Assembly: GCA_030612185.1 (NCBI GenBank)
Contig: JAUWOI010000338.1
Coordinates: forward strand, 1 to 5,364
Origin: Anaerolineae bacterium
Lineage (GTDB): Bacteria; Chloroflexota; Anaerolineae; B4-G1
Length of the DNA: 5,364 nucleotides
Direction of reading: 5' to 3'
The notes beneath the pieces were generated by a model that ran no database searches, had not been told where the DNA came from, and saw only the letters and a program-made list of their open reading frames with translations. Each line of letters begins with the position of its first letter. The first letter of the stretch is position 1. The translations under genes and the position numbers were made by a program. Below, piece after piece: positions 1 through 4,885 of this stretch.

Positions 1-124
1 GCCTTATGCCGATTTCGTGACCACCACCACGCACAAGACCCTCCGCGGGCCGCGCGGCGGTATGATTATGTGCAAGGAAAAGTATGCCGCCGCTCTCGAT
101 CGGATGGTCATGCCCGGCATCCAG
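1..124 (+). CDS. glyA: Serine hydroxymethyltransferase, internal fragment (both ends missing)
   Basis: Reading from position 2, the frame gives [20 protein letters not shown] followed by [21 protein letters not shown]. This is the PLP-lysine region of serine hydroxymethyltransferase: the TTTTHKT block holds the lysine that forms the Schiff base, followed by the glycine-rich RGPRGG and the MPGIQ segment. The enzyme interconverts serine and glycine with tetrahydrofolate in the cytosol. The family is about 410-430 residues, and only about 41 codons are present. The 5' part lies outside the window. After MPGIQ the family continues GGPLxHVIAxKA, but here the frame turns into [10 protein letters not shown], the antisense of the neighbouring hom gene, and stops at 212-214. 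The identification is secure. The 3' loss is at a join, not a natural end. Confidence 0.9.
110..124. other. Chimeric join between glyA (+) and hom (-)
   Basis: The 15 bases ATGCCCGGCATCCAG encode MPGIQ, as expected in glyA on the plus strand, and LDAGH, as expected in homoserine dehydrogenase on the minus strand. Left of it only glyA makes sense; right of it only hom does. Bases 128-133 (GGCCCG) would also fit both genes, with a mismatch near 125. Both genes are cut at this point, and both use the same triplet register, so open frames run through on each strand. Either an assembly or amplification chimera at a shared short word, or a real inversion, would produce this. I favour an artefact because glyA is normally indispensable and the join lies at the window edge. 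Confidence 0.8.
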
Positions 125-460
125 CGCGGCCCGCAGCGTAGGTTCCGTCTTGGGGGATGCGGTCACGTCCACCAGGATGGTGCCTGGCTGCAATACATCG
201 CCCATGTAGGGTAAGATGCCATCTTGCCCCACAAGCGTGCTCAGTGGTTGGCCATCTGTTTTGGCTCGCAGCGCGGCATGCAGGGCCTCGTCGGGTAGAC
301 CAGCGGGGTCGCGCAGCAGCCCCTGGCTATCGGCCATGCCGATGGGGGTGAGCCGCAGCCCGGCCCGTTGGGCCAGCACGGCGCGGGTGCCGAGGATTTG
401 GTGCAGCAACGTCCGTCCCACGTTGCCCAGGCCGAGAATGATAATGGGAATCTGTCTCAC
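110..460 (-). CDS. hom: Homoserine dehydrogenase, N-terminal part (3' truncated at join)
   Basis: The enzyme reduces aspartate semialdehyde to homoserine with NAD(P)H, at the branch leading to threonine and methionine, in the cytosol. The GTG start at 460-458 overlaps the TGA stop of the Nudix gene by 4 nt, so translation is probably coupled. Visible residues 1-117 contain a Rossmann strand with the GLGNVG nucleotide-binding loop at residues 10-15, a variable region, and TILVDVTAS at about 94-102, the typical homoserine dehydrogenase block. LRAALDAGH follows, after which the family continues VVLANK. Here DHPIESGG follows, which is antisense glyA, so the catalytic domain and any ACT domain are missing. 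The frame stays open to position 2, but that part is not real hom sequence. The Thr-type T-box upstream fits this pathway. Confidence 0.87.
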
Positions 461-948
461 ATCCACGCCACGATCTCCGTGAAAATGGTGCCGCTCTGTA
501 AGTCGGCAGGAGGGAGGACCTGGTATTCGCCCCGCAGCACGCGCTCGGCGATGCGACGCGATTGGGCCTCGACCGGCTCCTCCAGCGCGGCCAGTTCCTC
601 CAGCGAGAGGTAGGCAGCAGCATCGTTCTCGGCTCCGTCGGCGACCGGCTCCACGTTGCTGGTTGGCCGGCACAGGAATATGATGAAGATGTGGGACGAG
701 ACGTGGGGAGGCGGTGGGGCCACGACGCTGGTCAGTCCAACCAGGCCTATGACTTCTGCCTCGATGGATGTCTCCTCCCGGAGTTCCCGGCGGATTGTCT
801 CGTCCACTGTCTCGCCCGGTTCGGGAAGTCCAGCAGGCACGACCCACTGACTGGTGAAGGGAGGGTAGGTCTGGCGGACGAAGAGCACACGCTCGTTCCG
901 CACGACAACAGCGCCAACGGCAACGAAGGGGAGATTGACTTGTTTCAC
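457..948 (-). CDS. Nudix hydrolase
   Basis: Predicted 163-residue soluble protein of ordinary length for a single Nudix domain. The Nudix box spans residues 40-62 as G-x5-E-x7-REL-x-EE-x-S-I. The last glycine of the consensus is Ser61, a common substitution, while the metal-binding REL.EE glutamates (Glu55, Glu58, Glu59) are intact. It is preceded by QWVVPAG, the usual strand before the box. Such enzymes hydrolyse nucleoside diphosphates linked to another group (ADP-ribose, NADH, NTPs and others); the substrate cannot be read from sequence. The GTG start at 948 is chosen because AAGGAGG lies 4 nt upstream. ATG codons at 966 and 975 are in frame but lack a ribosome binding site. It is the first gene after the T-box and overlaps hom by 4 nt, so both should share threonine-responsive transcription. 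Confidence 0.9.
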   Translation of the reverse strand: MKQVNLPFVAVGAVVVRNERVLFVRQTYPPFTSQWVVPAGLPEPGETVDETIRRELREETSIEAEVIGLVGLTSVVAPPPPHVSSHIFIIFLCRPTSNVEPVADGAENDAAAYLSLEELAALEEPVEAQSRRIAERVLRGEYQVLPPADLQSGTIFTEIVAWM

Positions 949-952
949 TGTG

Positions 953-959
953 CCTCCTT
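953..959 (-). promoter_or_regulatory. Ribosome binding site of the Nudix gene
   Basis: AAGGAGG on the minus strand, 4 nt before GTG at 948. The spacing is short but the match to the anti-Shine-Dalgarno sequence is full. It decides for GTG 948 over the upstream ATGs at 966 and 975. The open frame continuing up to 1233 is riboswitch leader, not coding. Confidence 0.7.
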
Positions 960-1004
960 GTGCCATCTCGGTCATAGTAGCGATGCGTATCGGAACGTAT
1001 ATGC

Positions 1005-1034
1005 AAAAACCCCCACGCCCTGGGGCGCGGGGGT
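1005..1034 (-). terminator. Intrinsic terminator of the T-box leader
   Basis: On the minus strand, arm ACCCCCGCGCC (1034-1024), loop CCAG (1023-1020) and arm GGCGTGGGGGT (1019-1009) form an 11-bp stem with one G-U pair, followed by five T residues (1009-1005). Its 5' arm and loop are also needed for the antiterminator (1019-1056), so the two folds exclude each other. It would stop transcription 57 nt before the Nudix start when threonyl-tRNA is charged. Confidence 0.88.
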
Positions 1035-1056
1035 CTCCCACGTGGTTCCACCCAAG
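1019..1056 (-). promoter_or_regulatory. T-box antiterminator
   Basis: CUUGGG (1056-1051) pairs with CCCAGG (1024-1019). After the tRNA-binding bulge UGGAACC, CGUGGG (1042-1037) pairs with CCCGCG (1031-1026). One unpaired base (1025) lies between the two 3' strands. The fold uses the 5' arm and loop of the terminator, giving the expected either/or switch, stabilised by the uncharged tRNA acceptor end. Confidence 0.82.
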
Positions 1057-1283
1057 TTCTACAGCGGAATGACAACAACGGAATGCTGTAGCACTCTGCG
1101 GCGATAACGGGCCGTCCCGGGGTTCCATACTCTCGCACGACGGCGATTTGAGGGACCCGCTCCCGGGGGGTTTTCCCGCCTGTCCGGTCGAGGGGGCTTT
1201 CAGCCGGTGGTCTCCTCTCTCTTGGACCTTCACCAGGCGGTACTCGTCCCGGTCAACGCTTTCTACGCTTAATTGTGGGCAGG

Positions 1284-1312
1284 ATTATACCATCTCCACC
1301 GCTATTTGGCAA
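1284..1312 (-). promoter_or_regulatory. Promoter of the T-box / Nudix-hom unit
   Basis: On the minus strand TTGCCA (1312-1307, 5 of 6 to the -35 consensus) is separated by 17 nt from TATAAT (1289-1284, perfect), with TG one base before the -10. Transcription should start near 1277, just before the first T-box helix. An 8-bp palindrome GAGCGCTC (1315-1322) lies immediately upstream of the -35. Confidence 0.85.
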
Positions 1313-1352
1313 ACGAGCGCTCCTTATTGGGACAGAAATTGCAGCGTTTCAC

Positions 1353-2201
1353 TCAAGACCCTTTCGCGTTCTTCGCCATCTCGATCACGCCGTCGTCAGC
1401 AACCGGGTAGACGCGGGCGCAGCCGGTGCAGCGGAAGGCGGCAGCCTCGCGATTCAGCCGGTCGCCGCAGGTGGGGCAGCGCAGAATCTCCGGCAGTGGT
1501 CGGATGCCTCCGCCTCGTGGTGTGCCCGCTTTGACTGCCCAGGCCAGGTCGTAGTCCACCTGCCATGTCTGCACCTTGGTGTCTTCGAGAGGAAACTCGC
1601 GCAGCAGGAGATCGAATTCGTCGCGGGGGAAGGCCCGCCTGGGCATGAACTTCGCGTCGGGTCCGACACGGTTGGTCACCAGCAGCACACCGCCGGGACG
1701 CAACACGCGCACCAGTTCCGCCAGCGCTGCCCGCGGGTCGGGCGTGAACTCGAGTGCCTCCAGGCAGGTGACGGCGTCGAAGGTGGCATTGTCGAAGGGG
1801 AGACTGCGGGCGTCCTGCCAGACGAAGGTCAGGCGGTCCGCGAATTGGGCTGTTCTGTGTACCGCTTCACGCAGCATACGGCGCGAGAGGTCAAGTCCGA
1901 TGACATGTCCATCGAAGGCCGGCTGGCGCAGTAGCGCCTGTGGCAGCCGGCCGGTGCCCGTCGCCACATCGAGCACCATCGGGGCGGGGATCAACTCCAG
2001 TGCGCGGGCCAGTGGCAAGCCCAGGAACCATTGCTCAGCGCCGGCGTCGAATTGTTTGATGCGCTCGTAGGCCCGCGCCGACCAGTCGTACAGCAGCGTC
2101 ACGAGACGCGGCCCCAGGTAGGTACCCTCGGCGATGACCAGTTGCCAGTAGAGCAACAGTCCCAGCAGTACTAGGCCCAGCGCCAGTGCGATCCAACCCA
2201 T
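1353..2201 (-). CDS. Membrane-anchored class I SAM methyltransferase with C-terminal zinc ribbon
   Basis: 282 residues. Residues about 2-24 are a strongly hydrophobic helix (IALALGLVLLGLLLYW), a likely N-terminal membrane anchor with the catalytic domain in the cytoplasm. A class I Rossmann methyltransferase domain follows (about 70-180). Motif I is LDVATGTGR at 77-85, the acidic ribose-binding segment IGLDLS is at 101-106, LPFDNATFD is at 134-142, and the RVLRPGG motif is at 165-171. The C-terminus has two CxxC knuckles (Cys242, Cys245, Cys258, Cys261) followed by YPVADDGVIEM, which resembles a Trm112/YbaR-type zinc ribbon. The substrate is unknown. The ATG lies 3 nt after the stop of the membrane-protein gene with no clear ribosome binding site, so translation is probably coupled. 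It ends 76 nt before the T-box region; no clear terminator is seen after it. Confidence 0.87.
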   Translation of the reverse strand: MGWIALALGLVLLGLLLYWQLVIAEGTYLGPRLVTLLYDWSARAYERIKQFDAGAEQWFLGLPLARALELIPAPMVLDVATGTGRLPQALLRQPAFDGHVIGLDLSRRMLREAVHRTAQFADRLTFVWQDARSLPFDNATFDAVTCLEALEFTPDPRAALAELVRVLRPGGVLLVTNRVGPDAKFMPRRAFPRDEFDLLLREFPLEDTKVQTWQVDYDLAWAVKAGTPRGGGIRPLPEILRCPTCGDRLNREAAAFRCTGCARVYPVADDGVIEMAKNAKGS

Positions 2202-2204
2202 CGC

Positions 2205-3101
2205 TCACAGTGCCCAGGCAGCGACCAGCATAGCCGCCATCAGCCAGGGCTGGGTGTGGCGCACGTACCAGGAAACAGGCTGACCACGACGCAGCCAGGG
2301 GAGGAGTATCAGTTGCGGGGCCAGGAGCAGCAACAGGACTCCCGCTGCCAGAGGGTGGTGCAGCACAACGAGGAGCACCGCTGCCAGGAGTTGGGCGCCG
2401 ATCCCCAGCGTGCGTTTCCAGGGCTGATCAGCCCGCCAGGCAGCGCCCCAGGCCAGGGCGAAGGCCAGCGCCAGCCCGGCCGAACGCAGCGTCAGTTCTC
2501 CAAAGGCGACGTGCCCTGCCAGCCAGGGCAGCGTCACAGTGACGACGGCACCCCATCCCGGCGCAATGGAGCCCTGACCGCCCTCCCAGACCAGGCCCAG
2601 TTGCATTATGGCGCAGGCGCCCGCGCTCAGCAGCAATAACTCCGGTCCCAACAGCGCCCCCAGCACTGCTGTTACAGGCAAGGCTACGGCTATCGCCGAG
2701 AGCGCCGGGCCGCAGGTGGGCCAGAGGACGTCACGCCACCAGGCGCGCAGTTGCCCCAACCAGCGGGAGGCCCGGTCACCGGGAGAGCAGGGCAAGGTGT
2801 ATGGAAGCGGAGCGACGGGATCACCGGAGCGCCAGTTGCGCCAGCGGTGTAGCGGTGTGGCCCAGTTGGTGCTTCCCAGCGCCGCCCACAACGTGCCCCA
2901 TCCTCCGTCTACCAGCAGGATCAGTAAGGCCAGCCGCAGCCAGTCTTCGTCCTGCCGGCCGAAGTTGCCCGAGGCGACGATGCCGCACAAACTCGCCCAG
3001 GCCGGACCCAGCCAGGTGATCAGGTCGGTCAAACGGCCCTGAAACCGGATCAAGCCGCCGGAGACCGGGCGGGAAGGAGTGGAGTGGAGGTTTTCTTTCA
3101 T
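2205..3101 (-). CDS. Polytopic membrane protein of unknown function
   Basis: 298 residues; I do not recognise the family. Hydrophobic segments lie at roughly 24-46, 55-75, 131-152, 154-172, 184-202, 205-222, 233-247, 250-269 and 285-298, so about eight or nine membrane passes. A Trp/Arg/Pro-rich hydrophilic stretch (about 80-128, with HRWRNWRSGDP and RASRWLGQLRAWWRD) lies between the second and third and is probably cytoplasmic. No catalytic motif is evident. A prenyltransferase of UbiA type was considered, but the DxxxD motifs are absent. It precedes the anchored methyltransferase by 3 nt in the same direction, which suggests a joint role at the membrane, possibly on a lipid or lipid-linked substrate (inference). 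The ATG at 3101 has no ribosome binding site and lies about 5 nt from the predicted transcription start. Confidence 0.8.
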   Translation of the reverse strand: MKENLHSTPSRPVSGGLIRFQGRLTDLITWLGPAWASLCGIVASGNFGRQDEDWLRLALLILLVDGGWGTLWAALGSTNWATPLHRWRNWRSGDPVAPLPYTLPCSPGDRASRWLGQLRAWWRDVLWPTCGPALSAIAVALPVTAVLGALLGPELLLLSAGACAIMQLGLVWEGGQGSIAPGWGAVVTVTLPWLAGHVAFGELTLRSAGLALAFALAWGAAWRADQPWKRTLGIGAQLLAAVLLVVLHHPLAAGVLLLLLAPQLILLPWLRRGQPVSWYVRHTQPWLMAAMLVAAWAL

Positions 3102-3112
3102 AAGCCGGGCGA

Positions 3113-3121
3113 ATTATACCA
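3113..3121 (-). promoter_or_regulatory. Extended -10 promoter before the membrane protein gene
   Basis: TGGTATAAT on the minus strand is a perfect -10 with the TGn extension. No good -35 is found 16-18 nt upstream. It overlaps the TAA stop of the glycosyltransferase (GTG GTA TAA). A start about 7 nt downstream, near 3106-3105, leaves only 4-5 nt before ATG 3101, so the transcript would be almost leaderless. Confidence 0.6.
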
Positions 3122-4250
3122 CAAATTGCTCAATTACACTCAGGACGGATTGAGCACAAGCGGCCCAGGAGAAACGGCGCACGTTGGTGAAGCCGCGCTC
3201 TGTCAGAGTCTCCCGCAGGGCAGGATCGCTGGCGATCTGCTGCATCCGTGCTGTGATAGCAGCGGTGTCGCCGGGGTCCACCAGCAGCGCCGCGTCCCCG
3301 GTCACCTCAGGTAGGCTTGAGGTGGTGCTGGTGATGACCGGACAGCCGCATGCCTGGGCCTCCAGCACCGGTAGGCCGAACCCCTCATATAACGAGGGGA
3401 ACGCGAAGGCCAGTGCCCCGCTCAGCAGGGCAGCCTTGTCCTCGTCGGGGATGTAGCCGGGGAAGAGTACGCGCCCTTCGACGCTGCTCAGGGCAGGCCC
3501 TTCGACGCTGCTCAGGGCAGGCCCCTCCAGACCTAGACGGCGCACCTGTGCCAAGAGGTCTTTGTAGAACCAGCCGCGCTTGCCGGCCAGGACCAGGACG
3601 GTTCCTGGTTCGAGGGTGGCGAAGGCGGTGATGAGGCGCGAGAGATTCTTGCGTGGCTGGAGGGTGCCCAGGTAGAGAAAATAGTCGCCGGTGATGCCGT
3701 AGCGTGCTTTGACTGCCTCAATCGTGGCGGGATTGTGCACAGGGGCGAGTGTCTCGTCGCGACCGGGGTAAACGACGGTGATCTTCTCCGGCGGGGTGTT
3801 GTAGCGGGTCACCAGGTCGGCCTTGGTGGCTTGTGAGTCGGCCAGGAGGTGCGCGGCGGTGCGCGCGTTCCAGCGGGTGGAGAGGTCGAGGTACAGCCGC
3901 TGTTGCCAAGGATGGGTCTCCGGGAAGTGGAGATAGCCCAAGTCGTGGACGGTGACCAGGCTGGCACGGGGATGGGCAAGGGGCAGGACGTGGGCTGGGA
4001 CGAAGAGCGCATCTGGCGGGCGGCGTGTCATCTCCCAGGAGAGACGCAGATGTGTCCACAGGCGAGGAAAGGGGATGACGCGGAGGTCGGCACCGGGGAA
4101 GGCGCCAGCCGGGGGTGTGCTGCGGAGGTAAAGGCGGAAGCGATGCGGGCTGTCGAGCGCCAGCAGCGCCTCAATGAGGCGCTGGGAGTAAATCTCGGTG
4201 CCAGTCGGGCGGGTGCTGACGGCGCGACTGGCGTCAATCCCGATCAGCAT
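3114..4250 (-). CDS. GT4-family glycosyltransferase carrying a repeat insertion
   Basis: 378 residues of GT-B fold. It begins MLIGIDASRAV and has the acceptor-side sequence RPTGTEIYSQRLI (14-26), TVHDLGYLHFPE (100-111), LADSQATKADL (136-146) and the linker TVVYPGRDE. The donor domain has YLGTLQPRKNLSRLI (193-207, with Arg200 and Lys201 likely contacting the donor diphosphate) and FPSLYEGFGLPVLEA (284-298), where Glu289 and Glu297 form the E-x7-E motif. It should transfer a sugar from a nucleotide donor, probably to a polysaccharide or lipid acceptor in the cytoplasm or at the membrane. The exact donor is not readable. Residues 244-259 are two copies of PALSSVEG, encoded by an inserted repeat; without them RRLGLEG would join RVLFPGY as in relatives. 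The frame is intact. It lies 23 nt downstream of rpiB, most likely in the same transcript, without a clear ribosome binding site of its own. Confidence 0.93.
   Translation of the reverse strand: MLIGIDASRAVSTRPTGTEIYSQRLIEALLALDSPHRFRLYLRSTPPAGAFPGADLRVIPFPRLWTHLRLSWEMTRRPPDALFVPAHVLPLAHPRASLVTVHDLGYLHFPETHPWQQRLYLDLSTRWNARTAAHLLADSQATKADLVTRYNTPPEKITVVYPGRDETLAPVHNPATIEAVKARYGITGDYFLYLGTLQPRKNLSRLITAFATLEPGTVLVLAGKRGWFYKDLLAQVRRLGLEGPALSSVEGPALSSVEGRVLFPGYIPDEDKAALLSGALAFAFPSLYEGFGLPVLEAQACGCPVITSTTSSLPEVTGDAALLVDPGDTAAITARMQQIASDPALRETLTERGFTNVRRFSWAACAQSVLSVIEQFVV
3474..3521. repeat. Two tandem 24-bp units of a dispersed REP-like repeat inside the glycosyltransferase
   Basis: Two identical 24-bp units (3474-3497 and 3498-3521), each CCCTTCGACGCTGCTCAGGG plus CAGG. 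CCCT and AGGG at the unit ends are complementary. On the coding strand each unit reads PALSSVEG exactly in frame, so 16 residues are added between Gly243 and Arg260. From memory, the CCCTTCGAC...GCTCAGGG word is a widely dispersed repeat in Chloroflexota and other environmental genomes; this needs a genome-wide count. Confidence 0.88.
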
Positions 4251-4277
4251 CTACTTGATTTCTGCTTCCTGCATCAT
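4251..4277 (-). CDS. Possible 8-codon coupling minicistron (MMQEAEIK)
   Basis: ATG at 4277-4275 overlaps the rpiB TGA stop (ATGA), has AAGGA about 7 nt upstream, and runs eight codons to TAG, which directly abuts the glycosyltransferase ATG. It could carry ribosomes from rpiB to the glycosyltransferase, which lacks a well-placed ribosome binding site. It is very short and could be chance. Confidence 0.25.
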   Translation of the reverse strand: MMQEAEIK

Positions 4278-4729
4278 CGTGATTCCTTCTCCTTCTCCTC
4301 CAACGCACTGATCTTGCCGACGCGCCGCGCGTGGCGGCCGCCGGCGAACTCGCTGCTGAGGAAAACTTGCACGATGTTCAACGCCAGACCGATCCCGAGT
4401 ACCCGCCCGCCCAGGCACAGGATGTTGGCGTCGTTGTCCTGGCGGCTCATACGGGCCGTGTAGCAGTTGGTACACGCGGCAGCGCGGGCGTTGTGTATCT
4501 TGTTAGCAGCGATGCTCATGCCGATTCCCGTGCCGCAGATGAGAATGCCGCGCTCGAATTCTCCGGCTGCCACGGCGCGCGCCAGCGGCGCGGCGAAATC
4601 GGGATAGTCCACCGTCTTCGGGCTGTGCGTGCCGAAGTCTTGCACCTGGTGACTCTGAGCAATGAGGAACTCAGCAATGTGCTGTTTCAATTCGTAGCCA
4701 CCGTGGTCAGCGCCGATGACGATACGCAC
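4274..4729 (-). CDS. rpiB: Ribose-5-phosphate isomerase B (RpiB/LacA/LacB family)
   Basis: 151 residues, the normal family length. It interconverts ribose 5-phosphate and ribulose 5-phosphate in the pentose phosphate pathway, in the cytosol. Visible motifs are ADHGGYELK (7-15, phosphosugar binding), DYPDFA (41-46), GILICGTGIGMSIAANK (61-77, with catalytic Cys65 and the anion hole) and RMSRQDNDANILCLGGRV (93-110). E. coli RpiB has SRQHNDTN in the last motif, where the His opens the sugar ring; here the position is Asp98. The GTG start at 4729 is chosen because GGAGGTG lies 5 nt upstream; the frame is open further up, but that part covers the promoter. The charged tail (LEEKEKESR) is not conserved. 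It is the first gene of a unit with the glycosyltransferase. A related sugar-phosphate isomerase activity is possible. Confidence 0.93.
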   Translation of the reverse strand: MRIVIGADHGGYELKQHIAEFLIAQSHQVQDFGTHSPKTVDYPDFAAPLARAVAAGEFERGILICGTGIGMSIAANKIHNARAAACTNCYTARMSRQDNDANILCLGGRVLGIGLALNIVQVFLSSEFAGGRHARRVGKISALEEKEKESR

Positions 4730-4734
4730 AAGTT

Positions 4735-4741
4735 CACCTCC
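4735..4741 (-). promoter_or_regulatory. Ribosome binding site of rpiB
   Basis: GGAGGTG on the minus strand, 5 nt before GTG 4729. It fixes the start at VRIVIGADHGG and not at the upstream in-frame codon at 4792. Confidence 0.82.
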
Positions 4742-4753
4742 CGTCGTGGGGGC

Positions 4754-4782
4754 ATTGTAGACCGAAACGGCCCGTTCGTCAA
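4754..4782 (-). promoter_or_regulatory. Promoter of rpiB-glycosyltransferase unit
   Basis: On the minus strand TTGACG (4782-4777, 5 of 6) and TACAAT (4759-4754, 5 of 6) are separated by exactly 17 nt. Transcription should start near 4747, giving a short leader of about 18 nt that holds little more than the ribosome binding site. Confidence 0.83.
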
Positions 4783-4814
4783 GGCGGGTCACTCACTGCC
4801 GCTACCGCCACCAG

Positions 4815-4843
4815 TTCCCTGCTGGCGATAGGTGTGCTATAAT
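4815..4843 (+). promoter_or_regulatory. Promoter of the alpha/beta hydrolase gene
   Basis: TATAAT at 4838-4843 with TG one base upstream (TGCTATAAT, extended -10). At 17 nt spacing the -35 is TTCCCT, a weak match. A start near 4850 leaves a leader of about 36 nt containing the heptamer repeats and the ribosome binding site. It lies back to back with the rpiB promoter. Confidence 0.7.
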
Positions 4844-4850
4844 CTGAAGC

Positions 4851-4871
4851 GTGAAACGTAAAACGTAAAGG
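4851..4871 (+). repeat. Three heptamer repeats in the hydrolase leader
   Basis: GTGAAAC, GTAAAAC and GTAAAGG follow one another with a period of seven, right after the predicted transcription start and before the ribosome binding site. They could be a protein-binding site or a remnant of an intergenic heptamer repeat family; the sequence alone does not decide. Confidence 0.6.
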
Positions 4872-4885
4872 AAGGAGTGGAAGAG

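Larger units (their letters stand above)
1005..1277 (-). promoter_or_regulatory. T-box riboswitch leader, probable threonine specifier (ACC)
   Basis: The minus-strand leader has the parts of a transcriptional T-box in order. Stem I begins with GACGAGTA (1248-1241). Helix CCGCCTG (1240-1234) pairs with CAGGCGG (1182-1176). The specifier loop then reads GAAA-ACC and ten more bases ending GAGC, the same spacing I recall in B. subtilis glyQS, which places the specifier at 1171-1169 = ACC (Thr). A stem II candidate pairs CCGTC (1142-1138) with GACGG (1116-1112) and encloses AGTA and GAA. Stem III is CTACAGC/GCTGTAG (1091-1085 with 1065-1059). The T-box element GGGTGGAACCACG is at 1053-1041, followed by the terminator. 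The bulge UGGA would pair with a UCCA tRNA end, a U discriminator found in some Thr and Gly tRNAs. One weakness is that the base after the specifier is C, not the usual purine. The class is near certain; the Thr assignment is likely and is supported by hom downstream. Confidence 0.92.

Noticed and set aside
2..109. Continuation of the hom reading frame on the minus strand to the window edge
   Set aside because: This stretch is the antisense of glyA ([14 protein letters not shown] on the plus strand) and lacks the VVLANK sequence expected in hom.
975..1004. Separate promoter for the Nudix gene after the terminator (TTGCAT ... TACTAT)
   Set aside because: Poor hexamers and 21-nt spacing; the T-box promoter explains expression better.
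562..1107. Open plus-strand frame of 181 codons across the Nudix gene and T-box
   Set aside because: Antisense of a clear Nudix gene and of a structured RNA, with no recognisable domain or ribosome binding site.
1168..1172. T-box specifier read as AAC (Asn) or CCC (Pro)
   Set aside because: Counting ten bases back from the GAGC of stem I, as in glyQS, gives ACC, and the downstream hom gene fits Thr. A one-base shift cannot be fully excluded without an alignment.
949..1233. In-frame N-terminal extension of the Nudix protein by about 95 residues
   Set aside because: It covers the T-box leader and its terminator, has no Nudix-family similarity, and a strong ribosome binding site sits at GTG 948.
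1315..1322. Palindrome GAGCGCTC as a terminator or operator
   Set aside because: Only 8 bp, with no T run for a terminator; its place next to the -35 is suggestive of an operator but chance is equally likely.
3474..3521. CRISPR repeats
   Set aside because: Only two directly abutting 24-bp units with no spacers, inside a coding frame.
3849..4463. Open plus-strand frame of 204 codons
   Set aside because: Antisense of the glycosyltransferase and rpiB, both of which have strong motifs; long shadows are expected at this GC content.
4730..4792. Longer rpiB start at 4792
   Set aside because: It would translate the -10 region and ribosome binding site; family proteins begin at the RIVIGADHGG strand.
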